Of a stretch of 19,481 nucleotides of DNA, positions 1 to 6,822 are shown piece by piece. Both the position numbers and the translations under genes were made by a program. The number at the start of each line of letters is the position of its first letter. The stretch's first letter is position 1. The notes under the pieces are model-generated. The model worked only from the letters and a program-made list of their open reading frames with translations, made no database searches and was not told the DNA's origin. The stretch spans positions 1 through 19,481 of the forward strand of contig JAUQYB010000127.1 of assembly GCA_030837825.1 (NCBI GenBank), in the 5' to 3' direction. Source of the DNA: Albidovulum sp. (GTDB taxonomy: Bacteria > Pseudomonadota > Alphaproteobacteria > Rhodobacterales > Rhodobacteraceae).

Positions 1-387
1 GAAGGTCACCACCCCGACCCGGCGGGAGCGAATGAGGCGGAGCCACGACAGTCTGTCATCTTCCGTGGTGGGTGGGGTGAAGGGGGTGGGGTAAGAAAAC
101 AAACCTTGATCCCTCGTGCCTTCGCCTCATTCGCAAGGCCAACTTGCAACCTTAAGGTTAATCAAAGGTTACGATTCGGGCGGATTCGGGCGGCTGCCGG
201 ATTTTTTCCTCCACCGGGCATGGAGACAGGACGCGCCGGCCGGGCGCAGACCCTGGGCCCACGGCGCGGCAGTCCGGGCGGGACAGTCCGGGTCCGCAGC
301 GAAGCGCGGGCCCGGATCGAATGCTGCATGGCCGCCGCCGGCAAGATGGGCTATCCTCCCTGTGAACGTCCGCGGATGGGCATCGGC
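1..387. other. Left-edge intergenic region without a supported gene
   Basis: No reading frame here has a convincing start or resembles a known protein. An in-frame extension of the downstream PPOX gene reaches back to a TTG at 106, but its residues are low-complexity Arg/Gly/Ala of the kind any GC-rich frame gives. What can be seen is a G-rich tract at 70-91, a 12-bp inverted repeat pair (28-39 and 123-134), a 12-bp perfect palindrome AACCTTAAGGTT at 148-159, and a tandem 10-bp repeat GATTCGGGCG at 173-192. The stretch from about 90 to 175 is AT-richer than its surroundings, as expected of a promoter region, but no clear -35/-10 pair could be fixed. Confidence 0.6.
28..134. repeat. 12-bp inverted repeat pair flanking a G-rich tract
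   Basis: GCGAATGAGGCG at 28-39 is the exact reverse complement of CGCCTCATTCGC at 123-134, with 83 nt between. The enclosed sequence has four G-tracts (70-72, 74-77, 82-86, 88-91) separated by loops of 1, 4 and 1 nt, which fits the usual G-quadruplex pattern. The repeat could be paired operator sites or a long-range stem. No function is known to me. Confidence 0.5.
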
Positions 388-1002
388 ATGGCCAGCCTTC
401 TCTATCACGAAGGCAATCGCCGCCTTCAGGACCAGTTCGCCAGCCGCCGCCTCGCCGACCGGCTGGAGCAGGTGATCCTGCGACCGGAATTCACCGATGC
501 CGACCGGGCCTTCATCGAGAGCGCGGAGTATTTCTTCCTGGCCACGGCCGATGCGGAAGGCCGGCCGGATTGTTCCTTCAAGGGCGGGCCGGCCGGCTTC
601 GCCCGGGTGACCGCGCCGGGCGAACTCGCCTTTCCCGATTACGACGGCAATGGCATGTTCAAGAGTCTGGGCAACATCGCGGTGAACCCGGGCGTCGGCC
701 TGCTTTTCATCGCGATGGGCGAGAGGCCCGCGCGGCTGCGGGTGAACGGCACGGCGACAGTCGCCCGAGACGACCCGCTGCTTGCGGACTTCGTCGGGGC
801 GCAGCTCGTCGTCAGGGTCCGGGCGCGGGCGGTCTTTCCGAACTGCCCGCGCTACATCCCCACGGCGGAGGGCCCGTCGGTCTACATTCCCCGCGAGGGG
901 GAGGTCCCGGTCGAGCCGGCGTGGAAGGGCTTCGAGAGCTTCCGCGACGCGGTTCCGCCCCGGGCGCCCGCGCCGCCCCGGCCGGGAAAGGGCGGGGGCT
1001 GA
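388..1002 (+). CDS. Pyridoxamine 5'-phosphate oxidase-family (PPOX) flavoprotein
   Basis: The 204-residue product has the split-barrel flavin-binding fold pattern of the putative PNPOx family. Diagnostic stretches are an early AEYFFLATADAEGRPDCSFKG segment (strand, turn, and the substrate-side Ser/Phe/Lys), then ELAFPDYDGNGMF and SLGNIAVNPGVGLLF, the typical 'N-x-x-x-N-P-x-V-G-L-L-F' core. The family binds FMN or related cofactors and is mostly of unknown substrate; it is not the vitamin B6 enzyme PdxH itself. I place the start at ATG 388 because GGATGG lies at a Shine-Dalgarno distance and the residues before it lack family character; ATG 376 is the alternative. The C-terminal 15 or so residues are a Pro/Arg/Gly tail of little information. 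It converges with tldD, separated by only 34 nt. Confidence 0.8.
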   Translation: MASLLYHEGNRRLQDQFASRRLADRLEQVILRPEFTDADRAFIESAEYFFLATADAEGRPDCSFKGGPAGFARVTAPGELAFPDYDGNGMFKSLGNIAVNPGVGLLFIAMGERPARLRVNGTATVARDDPLLADFVGAQLVVRVRARAVFPNCPRYIPTAEGPSVYIPREGEVPVEPAWKGFESFRDAVPPRAPAPPRPGKGGG

Positions 1003-1019
1003 GCCGGTCCGAGACCGGC
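1003..1019. terminator. Hairpin between convergent PPOX gene and tldD
   Basis: GCCGGTC (1003-1009) pairs perfectly with GACCGGC (1013-1019) across a 3-nt loop, starting right after the PPOX stop codon. There is no T-run on either side, so it may serve as a weak bidirectional terminator or 3'-end stabiliser rather than a classical intrinsic terminator. Confidence 0.5.
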
Positions 1020-1036
1020 CGCCGCCGCCGCGCGGC

Positions 1037-2458
1037 TCACGCCGCCGAGCCGCCCACCGTCAGCCCGCCGATCAGCAGCGTCGGCTGGCCAACGCCGACC
1101 GGCACCCACTGGCCGGCCTTGCCGCAGTTGCCGATGCCGGGATCGAGCGCCATGTCGTTGCCGATGGCGCGGATGTTCCTGAGCGCCGTCGCCCCGTCGC
1201 CGATCAGCGTCGCGCCCTTCACCGGATCGCCGATCCTGCCGTCCTTCACCCGGTAGGCCTCGGTGCAGGAAAACACGAACTTGCCGTTGGTGATGTCGAC
1301 CTGGCCGCCGCCGAAGCCCACGGCATAGATGCCGTCCTTCACCCCGGCCACCACGTCGGCCGGATCGGCCGTGCCGCCCAGCATGTAGGTGTTGGTCATC
1401 CGCGGCATCGGCGCATGGGCGTGGCTTTCGCGCCGGCCGTTGCCGGTGGGCGCCACCCCCATCAGCCGGGCAGTCTGGCGGTCCTGCATGAAGCCGACGA
1501 GGATGCCGTCCTCGATCAGCACGGTCTTGCCCGAAGGCGTGCCCTCGTCGTCGACGGTGATCGAGCCGCGCCGGTCGGGAATCGTGCCGTCGTCAAGCAC
1601 CGTCACGCCCTTCGCCGCCACGCGCTGCCCCATCAGCCCGGCGAAGGCCGAGGTCTTCTTGCGGTTGAAATCGCCCTCGAGCCCGTGGCCCACCGCCTCG
1701 TGCAGCAGGATGCCGGGCCAGCCGGCTCCCAGCGCCACGTCCATCATGCCCGCCGGCGCGGGCACCGCGCGCAGGTTGACGAGCGCGATCCTCAGCGCCT
1801 CGCGCGCCGTCGCCTGCCAGTGTTCCGGCGTCATCAGCGCGGCAAGCCCGGCGCGGCCGCCGCTGCCGGTGCCGCCCGATTCGCGCCGCCCGTTCTCCTC
1901 GACGATGACCGAGACGTTGAGCCGCGCCATCGGCCGGATGTCCGAGACGAGGCCACCCTCGGGGCGCAGGATGAAGACCTCCTGCAGCGAGGCCGCGATG
2001 GTGGCAGAGACCTGGACCACCCGCGGGTCGAGCGCGCGGGCATAGGCGTCGATCTCGCGCAGCGTCTCCACCTTCACGCCGAAGGCCGCGTCCGCCATCG
2101 GGTCGGCGTCGGTGTAGAGCTTCAGGTTGGTGCCCGGCGGCGGCGGCGCCATCGTGCCGCCGCCCGCACCCACGGCAAGGCGCGCGGTCTCGGCCGCGCG
2201 CTTCAGCGCCGCCTCGGAGATTTCGGTCGCATGGGCATAACCCGCAACCTCGCCGCGGATCGCGCGAAGGCCGAAGCCCTCCGAGGCGTCGTAGCTCGCG
2301 TTCCTGAGCCTTCCATCGTCGAAGACCAGCGCCTCCGAGCGCCGCCGCTCCAGGAACAGCTCGCCATCCTCCGCCCCGGCCGTCGCCTCGCGCAGAATCG
2401 CCAGCGCCCGGCCGGCGTCGAGGAGAGTCTCGAACGGGGAAAACCGCGTGTCTGTCAT
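1037..2458 (-). CDS. tldD: Metalloprotease TldD
   Basis: TldD is the zinc-protease half of the TldD/TldE (PmbA) cytoplasmic complex, known for trimming microcin B17 and the CcdA antitoxin in E. coli. The 473-residue length fits the family (E. coli about 480). The metal site is visible as H253-E254-A-V-G-H258 followed by GLEGDF, the TldD form of the HExxxH motif. Conserved downstream stretches include the glycine-rich GSITVDDEGTP and VGFMQDRQTAR segments, and the C-terminal GKAGQWVPVGVGQPTLLIGGLTVGG. I chose the ATG at 2458, preceded by AGGGCG, because the 25 residues added by the longer frame to 2533 run through the intergenic regulatory region. No tldE partner is in the window. It is divergent from the cox operon and shares the region with the FNR-type box. 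Confidence 0.95.
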   Translation of the reverse strand: MTDTRFSPFETLLDAGRALAILREATAGAEDGELFLERRRSEALVFDDGRLRNASYDASEGFGLRAIRGEVAGYAHATEISEAALKRAAETARLAVGAGGGTMAPPPPGTNLKLYTDADPMADAAFGVKVETLREIDAYARALDPRVVQVSATIAASLQEVFILRPEGGLVSDIRPMARLNVSVIVEENGRRESGGTGSGGRAGLAALMTPEHWQATAREALRIALVNLRAVPAPAGMMDVALGAGWPGILLHEAVGHGLEGDFNRKKTSAFAGLMGQRVAAKGVTVLDDGTIPDRRGSITVDDEGTPSGKTVLIEDGILVGFMQDRQTARLMGVAPTGNGRRESHAHAPMPRMTNTYMLGGTADPADVVAGVKDGIYAVGFGGGQVDITNGKFVFSCTEAYRVKDGRIGDPVKGATLIGDGATALRNIRAIGNDMALDPGIGNCGKAGQWVPVGVGQPTLLIGGLTVGGSAA

Positions 2459-2476
2459 CGTCGCCCTGCCTAGTCC

Positions 2477-2490
2477 TTGATCTAAGTCAA
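2477..2490. promoter_or_regulatory. FNR/FnrL-type binding site
   Basis: The sequence TTGAT-CTAA-GTCAA matches the FNR-family consensus TTGAT-N4-ATCAA at 9 of 10 half-site positions. It sits between the divergent tldD and ctaC genes, 19 bp upstream of the tldD start codon and about 150 bp upstream of ctaC. Control of the high-oxygen aa3 oxidase by an oxygen-sensing FNR homologue would be logical in this group, but the target gene and the sign of control are inference. Confidence 0.65.
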
Positions 2491-2508
2491 AAAGCGGCCT
2501 CTTGCCGC
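2491..2508 (-). terminator. Terminator-shaped hairpin on the minus strand
   Basis: Read on the minus strand, GCGGC (2508-2504), a 5-nt loop, GCCGC (2498-2494) and then five T residues (2493-2489) form a short intrinsic-terminator shape. It lies just before the FNR-type box and upstream of tldD. It could stop antisense transcription coming from the cox side or act in a long tldD leader. The stem is only 5 bp, so it may be incidental. Confidence 0.3.
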
Positions 2509-2534
2509 GATGGTTTCGCTTGTCGCCCTGCATC

Positions 2535-2540
2535 TAATAT
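2535..2540 (+). promoter_or_regulatory. Possible -10 element for the cox operon
   Basis: TAATAT at 2535-2540 matches 4 of 6 positions of the TATAAT consensus and is the only AT-rich hexamer of its kind between the divergent genes. The -35 region 18 bp upstream (TGGTTT, 2511-2516) is poor, as in an activator-dependent promoter. If transcription began near 2545-2548, the FNR-type box would be centred about 62-64 bp upstream, and the leader would be about 95 nt. Confidence 0.35.
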
Positions 2541-2563
2541 GCTTTGAAAGGACCCGGATACAA

Positions 2564-2620
2564 CCGCCCGCCCCACGCAGGTCACGGGGCCGGGCGGAGC
2601 GAGAAGCGGCAAAAAGCCGC
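2564..2620 (+). promoter_or_regulatory. Two hairpins in the ctaC leader
   Basis: The first hairpin pairs CCGCCCGCCCC (2564-2574) with GGGGCCGGGCGG (2586-2597): eleven pairs with a single bulged C and an 11-nt loop. The second is GCGGC (2606-2610), a loop of five A (2611-2615) and GCCGC (2616-2620), ending 21 nt before the ctaC start codon. Neither is followed by a T-run. They would lie in the 5' untranslated region and could affect mRNA stability or access to the ribosome site. Confidence 0.45.
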
Positions 2621-2641
2621 AGGCAAGAACGGGAACACGAC

Positions 2642-3505
2642 ATGCGTTTTGCGACCTTCCTTTCCGGTCTCGGGGCCAGTTTCGCCTCAAGCCTCATTGC
2701 CGCTTCCGCCTGGGCCCAGGACGGGATCACCGGGCTCGAGACCGTGGGCAAGCCGCTGCCCGAAGGCATGGGCTTCCAGCCTCCCGCGACCGAACTGGCC
2801 CGCGACCAGCAGTGGCTCGACCACATGCTCCTCTGGCTCTGCATCGCCGTTGTGGCGCTGGTGACGGCGCTGCTCGTCATCGTGATCCTCCGCTTCAACA
2901 GCCGCGCCAATCCGACGCCGGCGAAGTTCAGCCACAATACCCCGGTCGAGGTGACCTGGACGCTGGTCCCGGTGCTGATTCTCGTCGTGCTCGGCTCGTT
3001 CTCGCTGCCGACGCTCTTCAAGCAGCAGGAAATCCCGGCAGGTGACCTGGTCATCAAGGCGACGGGCAACCAGTGGTTCTGGTCCTACGAATACGCCGAC
3101 CAGGGGATCGCCTTCGATTCGTTCCTCCTCGGCCGCGACCAGCTCGAGGCGGCCGGCTATGCGCCCGATGAATACCTCCTGGCCACCGACAACGCGGTGG
3201 TGGTTCCGGTGAACAAGACCATCGTCGTCCAGGTGACCGGCGCCGACGTGATCCATTCCTGGACCGTTCCGGCCTTTGCCGTGAAGCAGGACGGCGTGCC
3301 GGGCCGCATCGCCCAGCTCTGGTTCAAGGCCGAACGCGAGGGCGTCTACTTCGGCCAGTGTTCGGAGCTTTGCGGCAAGGACCATGCCTACATGCCGATC
3401 ACCGTCAAGGTCGTCAGCCAGGAGGTCTATGACGACTGGGTGGCGCGCACCAAGACGGCGGGTCTCGGCACCTCGGCTCCGGTCAGGGTCGCGTCGGCCG
3501 ACTGA
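2642..3505 (+). CDS. ctaC: Cytochrome c oxidase subunit II
   Basis: Subunit II of the aa3-type terminal oxidase carries the CuA centre that takes electrons from cytochrome c on the periplasmic side of the membrane. The 287-residue product starts with a signal peptide likely cut at AWA-Q (25/26), then has two membrane helices at about 63-83 and 103-124. The periplasmic cupredoxin domain shows the aromatic QWFWSYEY electron-entry segment (144-151). All CuA ligands are present: H205 (in HSW), C240, E242, C244, H248 and M251. The start at 2642 is set by this signal peptide; the longer open frame runs back through the leader hairpins. It is the first gene of the coxII/coxIII-type operon. The subunit I gene (ctaD) is not in the window, which is normal for the group. 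Confidence 0.97.
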   Translation: MRFATFLSGLGASFASSLIAASAWAQDGITGLETVGKPLPEGMGFQPPATELARDQQWLDHMLLWLCIAVVALVTALLVIVILRFNSRANPTPAKFSHNTPVEVTWTLVPVLILVVLGSFSLPTLFKQQEIPAGDLVIKATGNQWFWSYEYADQGIAFDSFLLGRDQLEAAGYAPDEYLLATDNAVVVPVNKTIVVQVTGADVIHSWTVPAFAVKQDGVPGRIAQLWFKAEREGVYFGQCSELCGKDHAYMPITVKVVSQEVYDDWVARTKTAGLGTSAPVRVASAD

Positions 3506-3510
3506 GGCCA

Positions 3511-3539
3511 GGTGCCGGCGGGGGGCGCCCCGCGGCGCC
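3511..3539 (+). promoter_or_regulatory. Strong intercistronic hairpin between ctaC and ctaB
   Basis: Positions 3511-3523 pair with 3528-3539 across a 4-nt loop, giving twelve base pairs (one G-T) with a single bulged G at 3518. It lies six bases after the ctaC stop codon, and the G-rich ctaB ribosome site (3541-3550) follows directly. There is no T-run. It probably acts as a partial terminator or 3'-end protector of the ctaC message, reducing expression of the assembly genes relative to the structural subunit. Confidence 0.5.
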
Positions 3540-3558
3540 GGGAAGGGGGACCGCAGAC

Positions 3559-4491
3559 ATGAGCGACCTGAGCGTCATCGACCACACGCCAGAAGCCGGC
3601 TTCGGCGACTACGTGCAGTTGCTGAAGCCGCGCGTGATGTCGCTCGTCGTGTTCACCGCGATGGTCGGGCTCATCGTCGCGCCGGTTCCGGTGCATCCCT
3701 TCGTCGCCTTCACCGCGATCCTGTTCATCGCGCTCGGCGGCGGCGCATCGGGTGCGCTCAACATGTGGTATGATGCCGACATCGACCGGGTGATGCGCCG
3801 CACCGCCGCGCGTCCGATCCCTGCCGGACGGGTGAGCGAGGGCGACGCGCTTGCGCTCGGTTTGGCGCTTTCCGCCCTTTCCTGCGTGATGCTCGGGCTC
3901 GCCGCCAACTGGTTCGCGGCCGGGTTCCTCGCCTTCACGATCTTCTTCTACGCGGTCGTCTACACGATCTGGCTGAAGCGCTCGACGCCGCAGAACATCG
4001 TCATCGGCGGCGCCGCCGGAGCCTTTCCGCCGATGATCGGCTGGGCCGTCGCCACCGGAGGCGTCAGCGTCGAGAGCCTTCTCATGTTCGCGCTGGTCTT
4101 CATGTGGACGCCGCCGCATTTCTGGGCGCTCGCGCTGTTCATGAAGGACGACTATTCGAAGGCCGGCGTGCCGATGCTGACGGTCACCCACGGGCGCGCG
4201 GCGACGCGCAGACATATCCTCGTCTACGCCGTCCTGCTCGCCCCCTTCGCGATCCTGCTGGCGCTGTCGTCGGTCGGCGGGCCGGTGGTGCTGGCGACGG
4301 CGATCGTTCTCAACGCGCTTTTCATCGGCGGGGCCTGGCGGATCGCGCGGCGCGACGAGGCCGCGGCAGAGGCCGATCGATACAAGGCCGAAAAGGCCTT
4401 CTTCCGTTTCTCGCTGGCCTATCTCTTCCTGCATTTCGGCGCGCTGCTGGTGGAGCGCAGCCTGATGGCCTTCGGAATGGGGGGCTGGTGA
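3559..4491 (+). CDS. ctaB: Protoheme IX farnesyltransferase (heme O synthase)
   Basis: CtaB (CyoE/Cox10) attaches a farnesyl group to heme b to make heme O, the precursor of heme A for the oxidase. The 310-residue, highly hydrophobic product has the UbiA-prenyltransferase signature N68-MWY-D72-A-D74-I-D76-R followed by [12 protein letters not shown], which binds magnesium and the prenyl diphosphate. The second conserved segment [14 protein letters not shown] is also present, and about eight or nine membrane helices can be seen. The ATG at 3559 follows a strong purine-rich site (GGAAGGGGGA, 3541-3550). Its TGA stop overlaps the ATG of the next gene by one base, so the two are probably translationally coupled. 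Confidence 0.97.
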   Translation: MSDLSVIDHTPEAGFGDYVQLLKPRVMSLVVFTAMVGLIVAPVPVHPFVAFTAILFIALGGGASGALNMWYDADIDRVMRRTAARPIPAGRVSEGDALALGLALSALSCVMLGLAANWFAAGFLAFTIFFYAVVYTIWLKRSTPQNIVIGGAAGAFPPMIGWAVATGGVSVESLLMFALVFMWTPPHFWALALFMKDDYSKAGVPMLTVTHGRAATRRHILVYAVLLAPFAILLALSSVGGPVVLATAIVLNALFIGGAWRIARRDEAAAEADRYKAEKAFFRFSLAYLFLHFGALLVERSLMAFGMGGW

Positions 4492-4655
4492 TGGCGATTC
4501 ATTGCGAACACGAGCTTCACACCCGCCGCCGCGGCCGCAACCTCGGCCTCGGCCTGGTTCTTGGCGCCTTCGCGGCGCTGATCTTCGGCCTGACGGTGGT
4601 GAAGATCTCGCATCTTGAAGAAGGCAGGCTGCCCGCCGCGGAGGCCGGGCCATGA
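4491..4655 (+). CDS. Small single-helix membrane protein of the cox operon
   Basis: This 54-residue frame starts in a TGATG overlap with ctaB and ends in an ATGA overlap with ctaG, so it is almost certainly translated. The N-terminus is cationic and His-rich ([17 protein letters not shown]), followed by one membrane helix at about residues 18-42 and a short Glu-rich tail. Small one-helix proteins at this position, between Cox10 and Cox11 homologues, recur in alphaproteobacterial cox operons and are sometimes called CoxF. I am not certain this is the same family. A role in oxidase assembly or heme/copper delivery is inferred from position only. It does not resemble the known Paracoccus subunit IV as I remember it. 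Confidence 0.8.
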   Translation: MAIHCEHELHTRRRGRNLGLGLVLGAFAALIFGLTVVKISHLEEGRLPAAEAGP

Positions 4656-5230
4656 AGCGGCTTCAGGGCAACAGCCGGACCGCGGCGATGCTGGTGGGCG
4701 TCGTCCTGACGATGGGTGCGGCCGCCTGGGCGGCGGTGCCGTTCTATTCCTGGTTCTGCCGTGTCACCGGCTACGGCGGCACGCCGGGCGTGCGGGCCCA
4801 AAACGATACAAAAATCGTGGACGAATGGGTGACGGTGCGGTTCGATGCCAACACCGACCGCGGCATGCCCTGGGAATTCCGCCCGCTGCAGAACGAGATG
4901 AAGCTGAGGATCGGCGAGACCGGGATGGCCTTCTACGAGGCCCGCAACCCGACCGACCGGCCGATCGCGGGAACCGCCGCCTACAACGTCGCGCCCGACC
5001 TCGCCGGCTACTACTTCACCAAGATCCAGTGCTTCTGCTTCACCGAGCAGGTGCTGAAACCCGGCGAGCGGGTGGAAATGCCGGTGGTCTTCTTCGTCGA
5101 TCCCGCGCTTCTCGATGATCCCGACGCCGGCCGTATCCGCAACATCACGCTCAGCTACACCTTCTACCAGACCGAACTGCCCGAGAAGCAGGCGACGCTT
5201 TCGCCCGCCACCCGGGCCAGCTACAACTGA
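4652..5230 (+). CDS. ctaG: Cytochrome c oxidase assembly protein CtaG (Cox11)
   Basis: CtaG/Cox11 delivers copper to the CuB site of subunit I. The 192-residue product has an N-terminal membrane anchor (about residues 10-30), then [16 protein letters not shown], which holds the conserved Cys36. The periplasmic immunoglobulin-like domain carries the copper-binding pair in [10 protein letters not shown] (C127 and C129). The conserved C-terminal stretch [11 protein letters not shown] is present. The start codon lies within the stop codon of the preceding small ORF (ATGA), and ctaE follows after 21 nt. Confidence 0.96.
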   Translation: MKRLQGNSRTAAMLVGVVLTMGAAAWAAVPFYSWFCRVTGYGGTPGVRAQNDTKIVDEWVTVRFDANTDRGMPWEFRPLQNEMKLRIGETGMAFYEARNPTDRPIAGTAAYNVAPDLAGYYFTKIQCFCFTEQVLKPGERVEMPVVFFVDPALLDDPDAGRIRNITLSYTFYQTELPEKQATLSPATRASYN

Positions 5231-5251
5231 GGCCCAAGCAGGGAAACCGAC

Positions 5252-6067
5252 ATGGCGCACGCAAAGAACCACGACTATCACATCCTTCCGCCCTCGCTCT
5301 GGCCGCTCCTCGGCGCCCTCGGCGGTTTCACGATGCTGTTCGGCATGGTGCTCTGGGTGTCGCCGCAGGTGGAGAACAACCAGCCCTATGTCTTCGCCGC
5401 CGGCGTCGCTCTGGTGCTCTACGTCATGTACGGCTGGTGGTCGGACGTTGTCCGCGAGGGCAATACCGGCGACCATACGCCGGTCGTCCGCATCGGCCTG
5501 CGCTACGGCATGATCCTGTTCATCATGTCAGAGGTGATGTTCTTCTCGGCCTGGTTCTGGACCTTCTTCAAGCATGCGCTCTATCCGATGGGGCCGGAAA
5601 GCCCGCTGAAGGATGGTGTCTGGCCGCCCGAGGGCATCCAGACCTTCGATCCCTGGCACCTGCCGCTGATCAACACGCTGATCCTCCTGTGCTCGGGCGC
5701 GGCGGTGACCTGGGCGCACCATGCGCTGGTGCACGAGAACAATCGCAAGGATCTGGTCAACGGGCTCGCGCTCGGGGCGGCGCTCGGTGTGCTCTTCACC
5801 TTCTTCCAGGCCTACGAATACAGCCACGCCGCCTTCGGCTTCGCCGGCAATATCTACGGCGCCTCGTTCTTCATGGCGACCGGCTTCCACGGCGCCCATG
5901 TCATCATCGGGTCGATCTTCCTTCTGGTCTGCATGTTCCGGGCGATGAAGGGCGATTTCACGCCCCAGCAGCATGTCGGCTTCGAAGCGGCCGCCTGGTA
6001 CTGGCACTTCGTCGACGTGGTCTGGCTGTTCCTGTTCGCCTCGATCTACATCTGGGGCAGCGCCTGA
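5252..6067 (+). CDS. ctaE: Cytochrome c oxidase subunit III
   Basis: Subunit III is the seven-helix membrane subunit that binds lipid and supports proton uptake and turnover stability of the aa3 oxidase. The 271-residue length matches bacterial and mitochondrial homologues. Clear landmarks are [18 protein letters not shown] at the N-terminus, the membrane glutamate E94 in [34 protein letters not shown], and the C-terminal [15 protein letters not shown] purine-rich site (AAGCAGGGAAA) precedes the ATG. It is the last structural gene before a terminator-like hairpin. Confidence 0.98.
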   Translation: MAHAKNHDYHILPPSLWPLLGALGGFTMLFGMVLWVSPQVENNQPYVFAAGVALVLYVMYGWWSDVVREGNTGDHTPVVRIGLRYGMILFIMSEVMFFSAWFWTFFKHALYPMGPESPLKDGVWPPEGIQTFDPWHLPLINTLILLCSGAAVTWAHHALVHENNRKDLVNGLALGAALGVLFTFFQAYEYSHAAFGFAGNIYGASFFMATGFHGAHVIIGSIFLLVCMFRAMKGDFTPQQHVGFEAAAWYWHFVDVVWLFLFASIYIWGSA

Positions 6068-6091
6068 CCGGCGGCACCTGACCGAACGGGC

Positions 6092-6116
6092 AAGCGCGGG
6101 GCTTTCCCCGCGCTTT
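6092..6116 (+). terminator. Hairpin after ctaE
   Basis: AAGCGCGGGG (6092-6101) and CCCCGCGCTT (6106-6115) form a perfect 10-bp stem with a CTTT loop, followed by a short T-containing tail. It lies 24 nt after ctaE and 16 nt before the SURF1 gene. Because the spacing to SURF1 is so small, partial read-through into SURF1 and thrC is likely. Confidence 0.65.
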
Positions 6117-6131
6117 GTCCTTGAGGGGCAC

Positions 6132-6812
6132 ATGGGGCGGTTTCTGTTTCTTCTGGTCGTCGGCGCGGGGGGTGTCGCCGTGCTCGTGTCGCTCGGCCTC
6201 TGGCAGGTCCGCCGGCTGCACTGGAAGGAGGCGATCCTCGCCGCGATCGAGGCGCAGATCGCTGCCCCCCCGGTTCCCCTCGACACGCTTCCCGCGCCCG
6301 ACCGGACGCGCGACCGCTACCGCCCCGTCACCGTCTCCGGCCGCACCACCGGACAGGAGGCGCTGGTTCTGTCGGGTCGCAGCGGCGAAGGGGCCGGGTT
6401 CGAGGTGATCGCGGCCTTCGAGACCGGTGCCGGCCGCCACATCCTTCTCGACCGCGGCTTCGTGCCCGAGGCGGCGCGCAACGCGCCGCGGCCCCCCGCC
6501 GCCCTGACCATCACCGGCAACCTGCACTGGCCGGACGAGGCCGACGCCTTCACCCCGCCGCCCGACCCGGCCGCACAGCTCTGGTTCGCCCGCGACGTGC
6601 CGGCGCTGGCCGGGGCGCTCGGGACCGAGCCGGTGATGGTCGTGGCGCGCGAGGTGGCCGGCGAGGCGCAGGGCGTCGTGCCGGTGCCGGTCGATGCCTC
6701 TGCGATCCCGAACGACCATCGCCAGTATGCGATCACCTGGTTTTCCCTCGCCGTGGTCTGGGCGGGGATGACAGTCTTCTTTCTGTGGCGTATCAGGCGG
6801 CTTGGGAACTGA
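6132..6812 (+). CDS. SURF1-family cytochrome oxidase assembly protein
   Basis: SURF1 (Shy1) proteins assist heme A insertion into subunit I. The 226-residue product shows the family's layout: an N-terminal helix (about residues 3-22) running into LGLWQVRRLHWKE (W24, Q25, R27, R28), a periplasmic domain with YRPVTVSGR, LLDRGFVP and a NDHRQYAITWFSLA motif, and a C-terminal helix. The C-terminal NxHxxYAxTWF motif is diagnostic. The ATG at 6132 has GAGGGG at good spacing. The gene lies between ctaE and thrC, the arrangement I associate with Rhodobacteraceae. Confidence 0.93.
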   Translation: MGRFLFLLVVGAGGVAVLVSLGLWQVRRLHWKEAILAAIEAQIAAPPVPLDTLPAPDRTRDRYRPVTVSGRTTGQEALVLSGRSGEGAGFEVIAAFETGAGRHILLDRGFVPEAARNAPRPPAALTITGNLHWPDEADAFTPPPDPAAQLWFARDVPALAGALGTEPVMVVAREVAGEAQGVVPVPVDASAIPNDHRQYAITWFSLAVVWAGMTVFFLWRIRRLGN

Positions 6813-6822
6813 AGGACGATCC

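Noticed and set aside
106..387. N-terminal extension of the PPOX protein to a TTG at 106
   Set aside because: The added residues have no family similarity, cross the palindrome and tandem repeat, and a ribosome-site-like sequence precedes ATG 388.
782..2473. Long plus-strand open frame (563 residues) opposite tldD
   Set aside because: It is the antisense shadow of tldD and the tail of the PPOX gene. Its composition is Arg/Ala/His-rich without any domain, as expected in GC-rich DNA.
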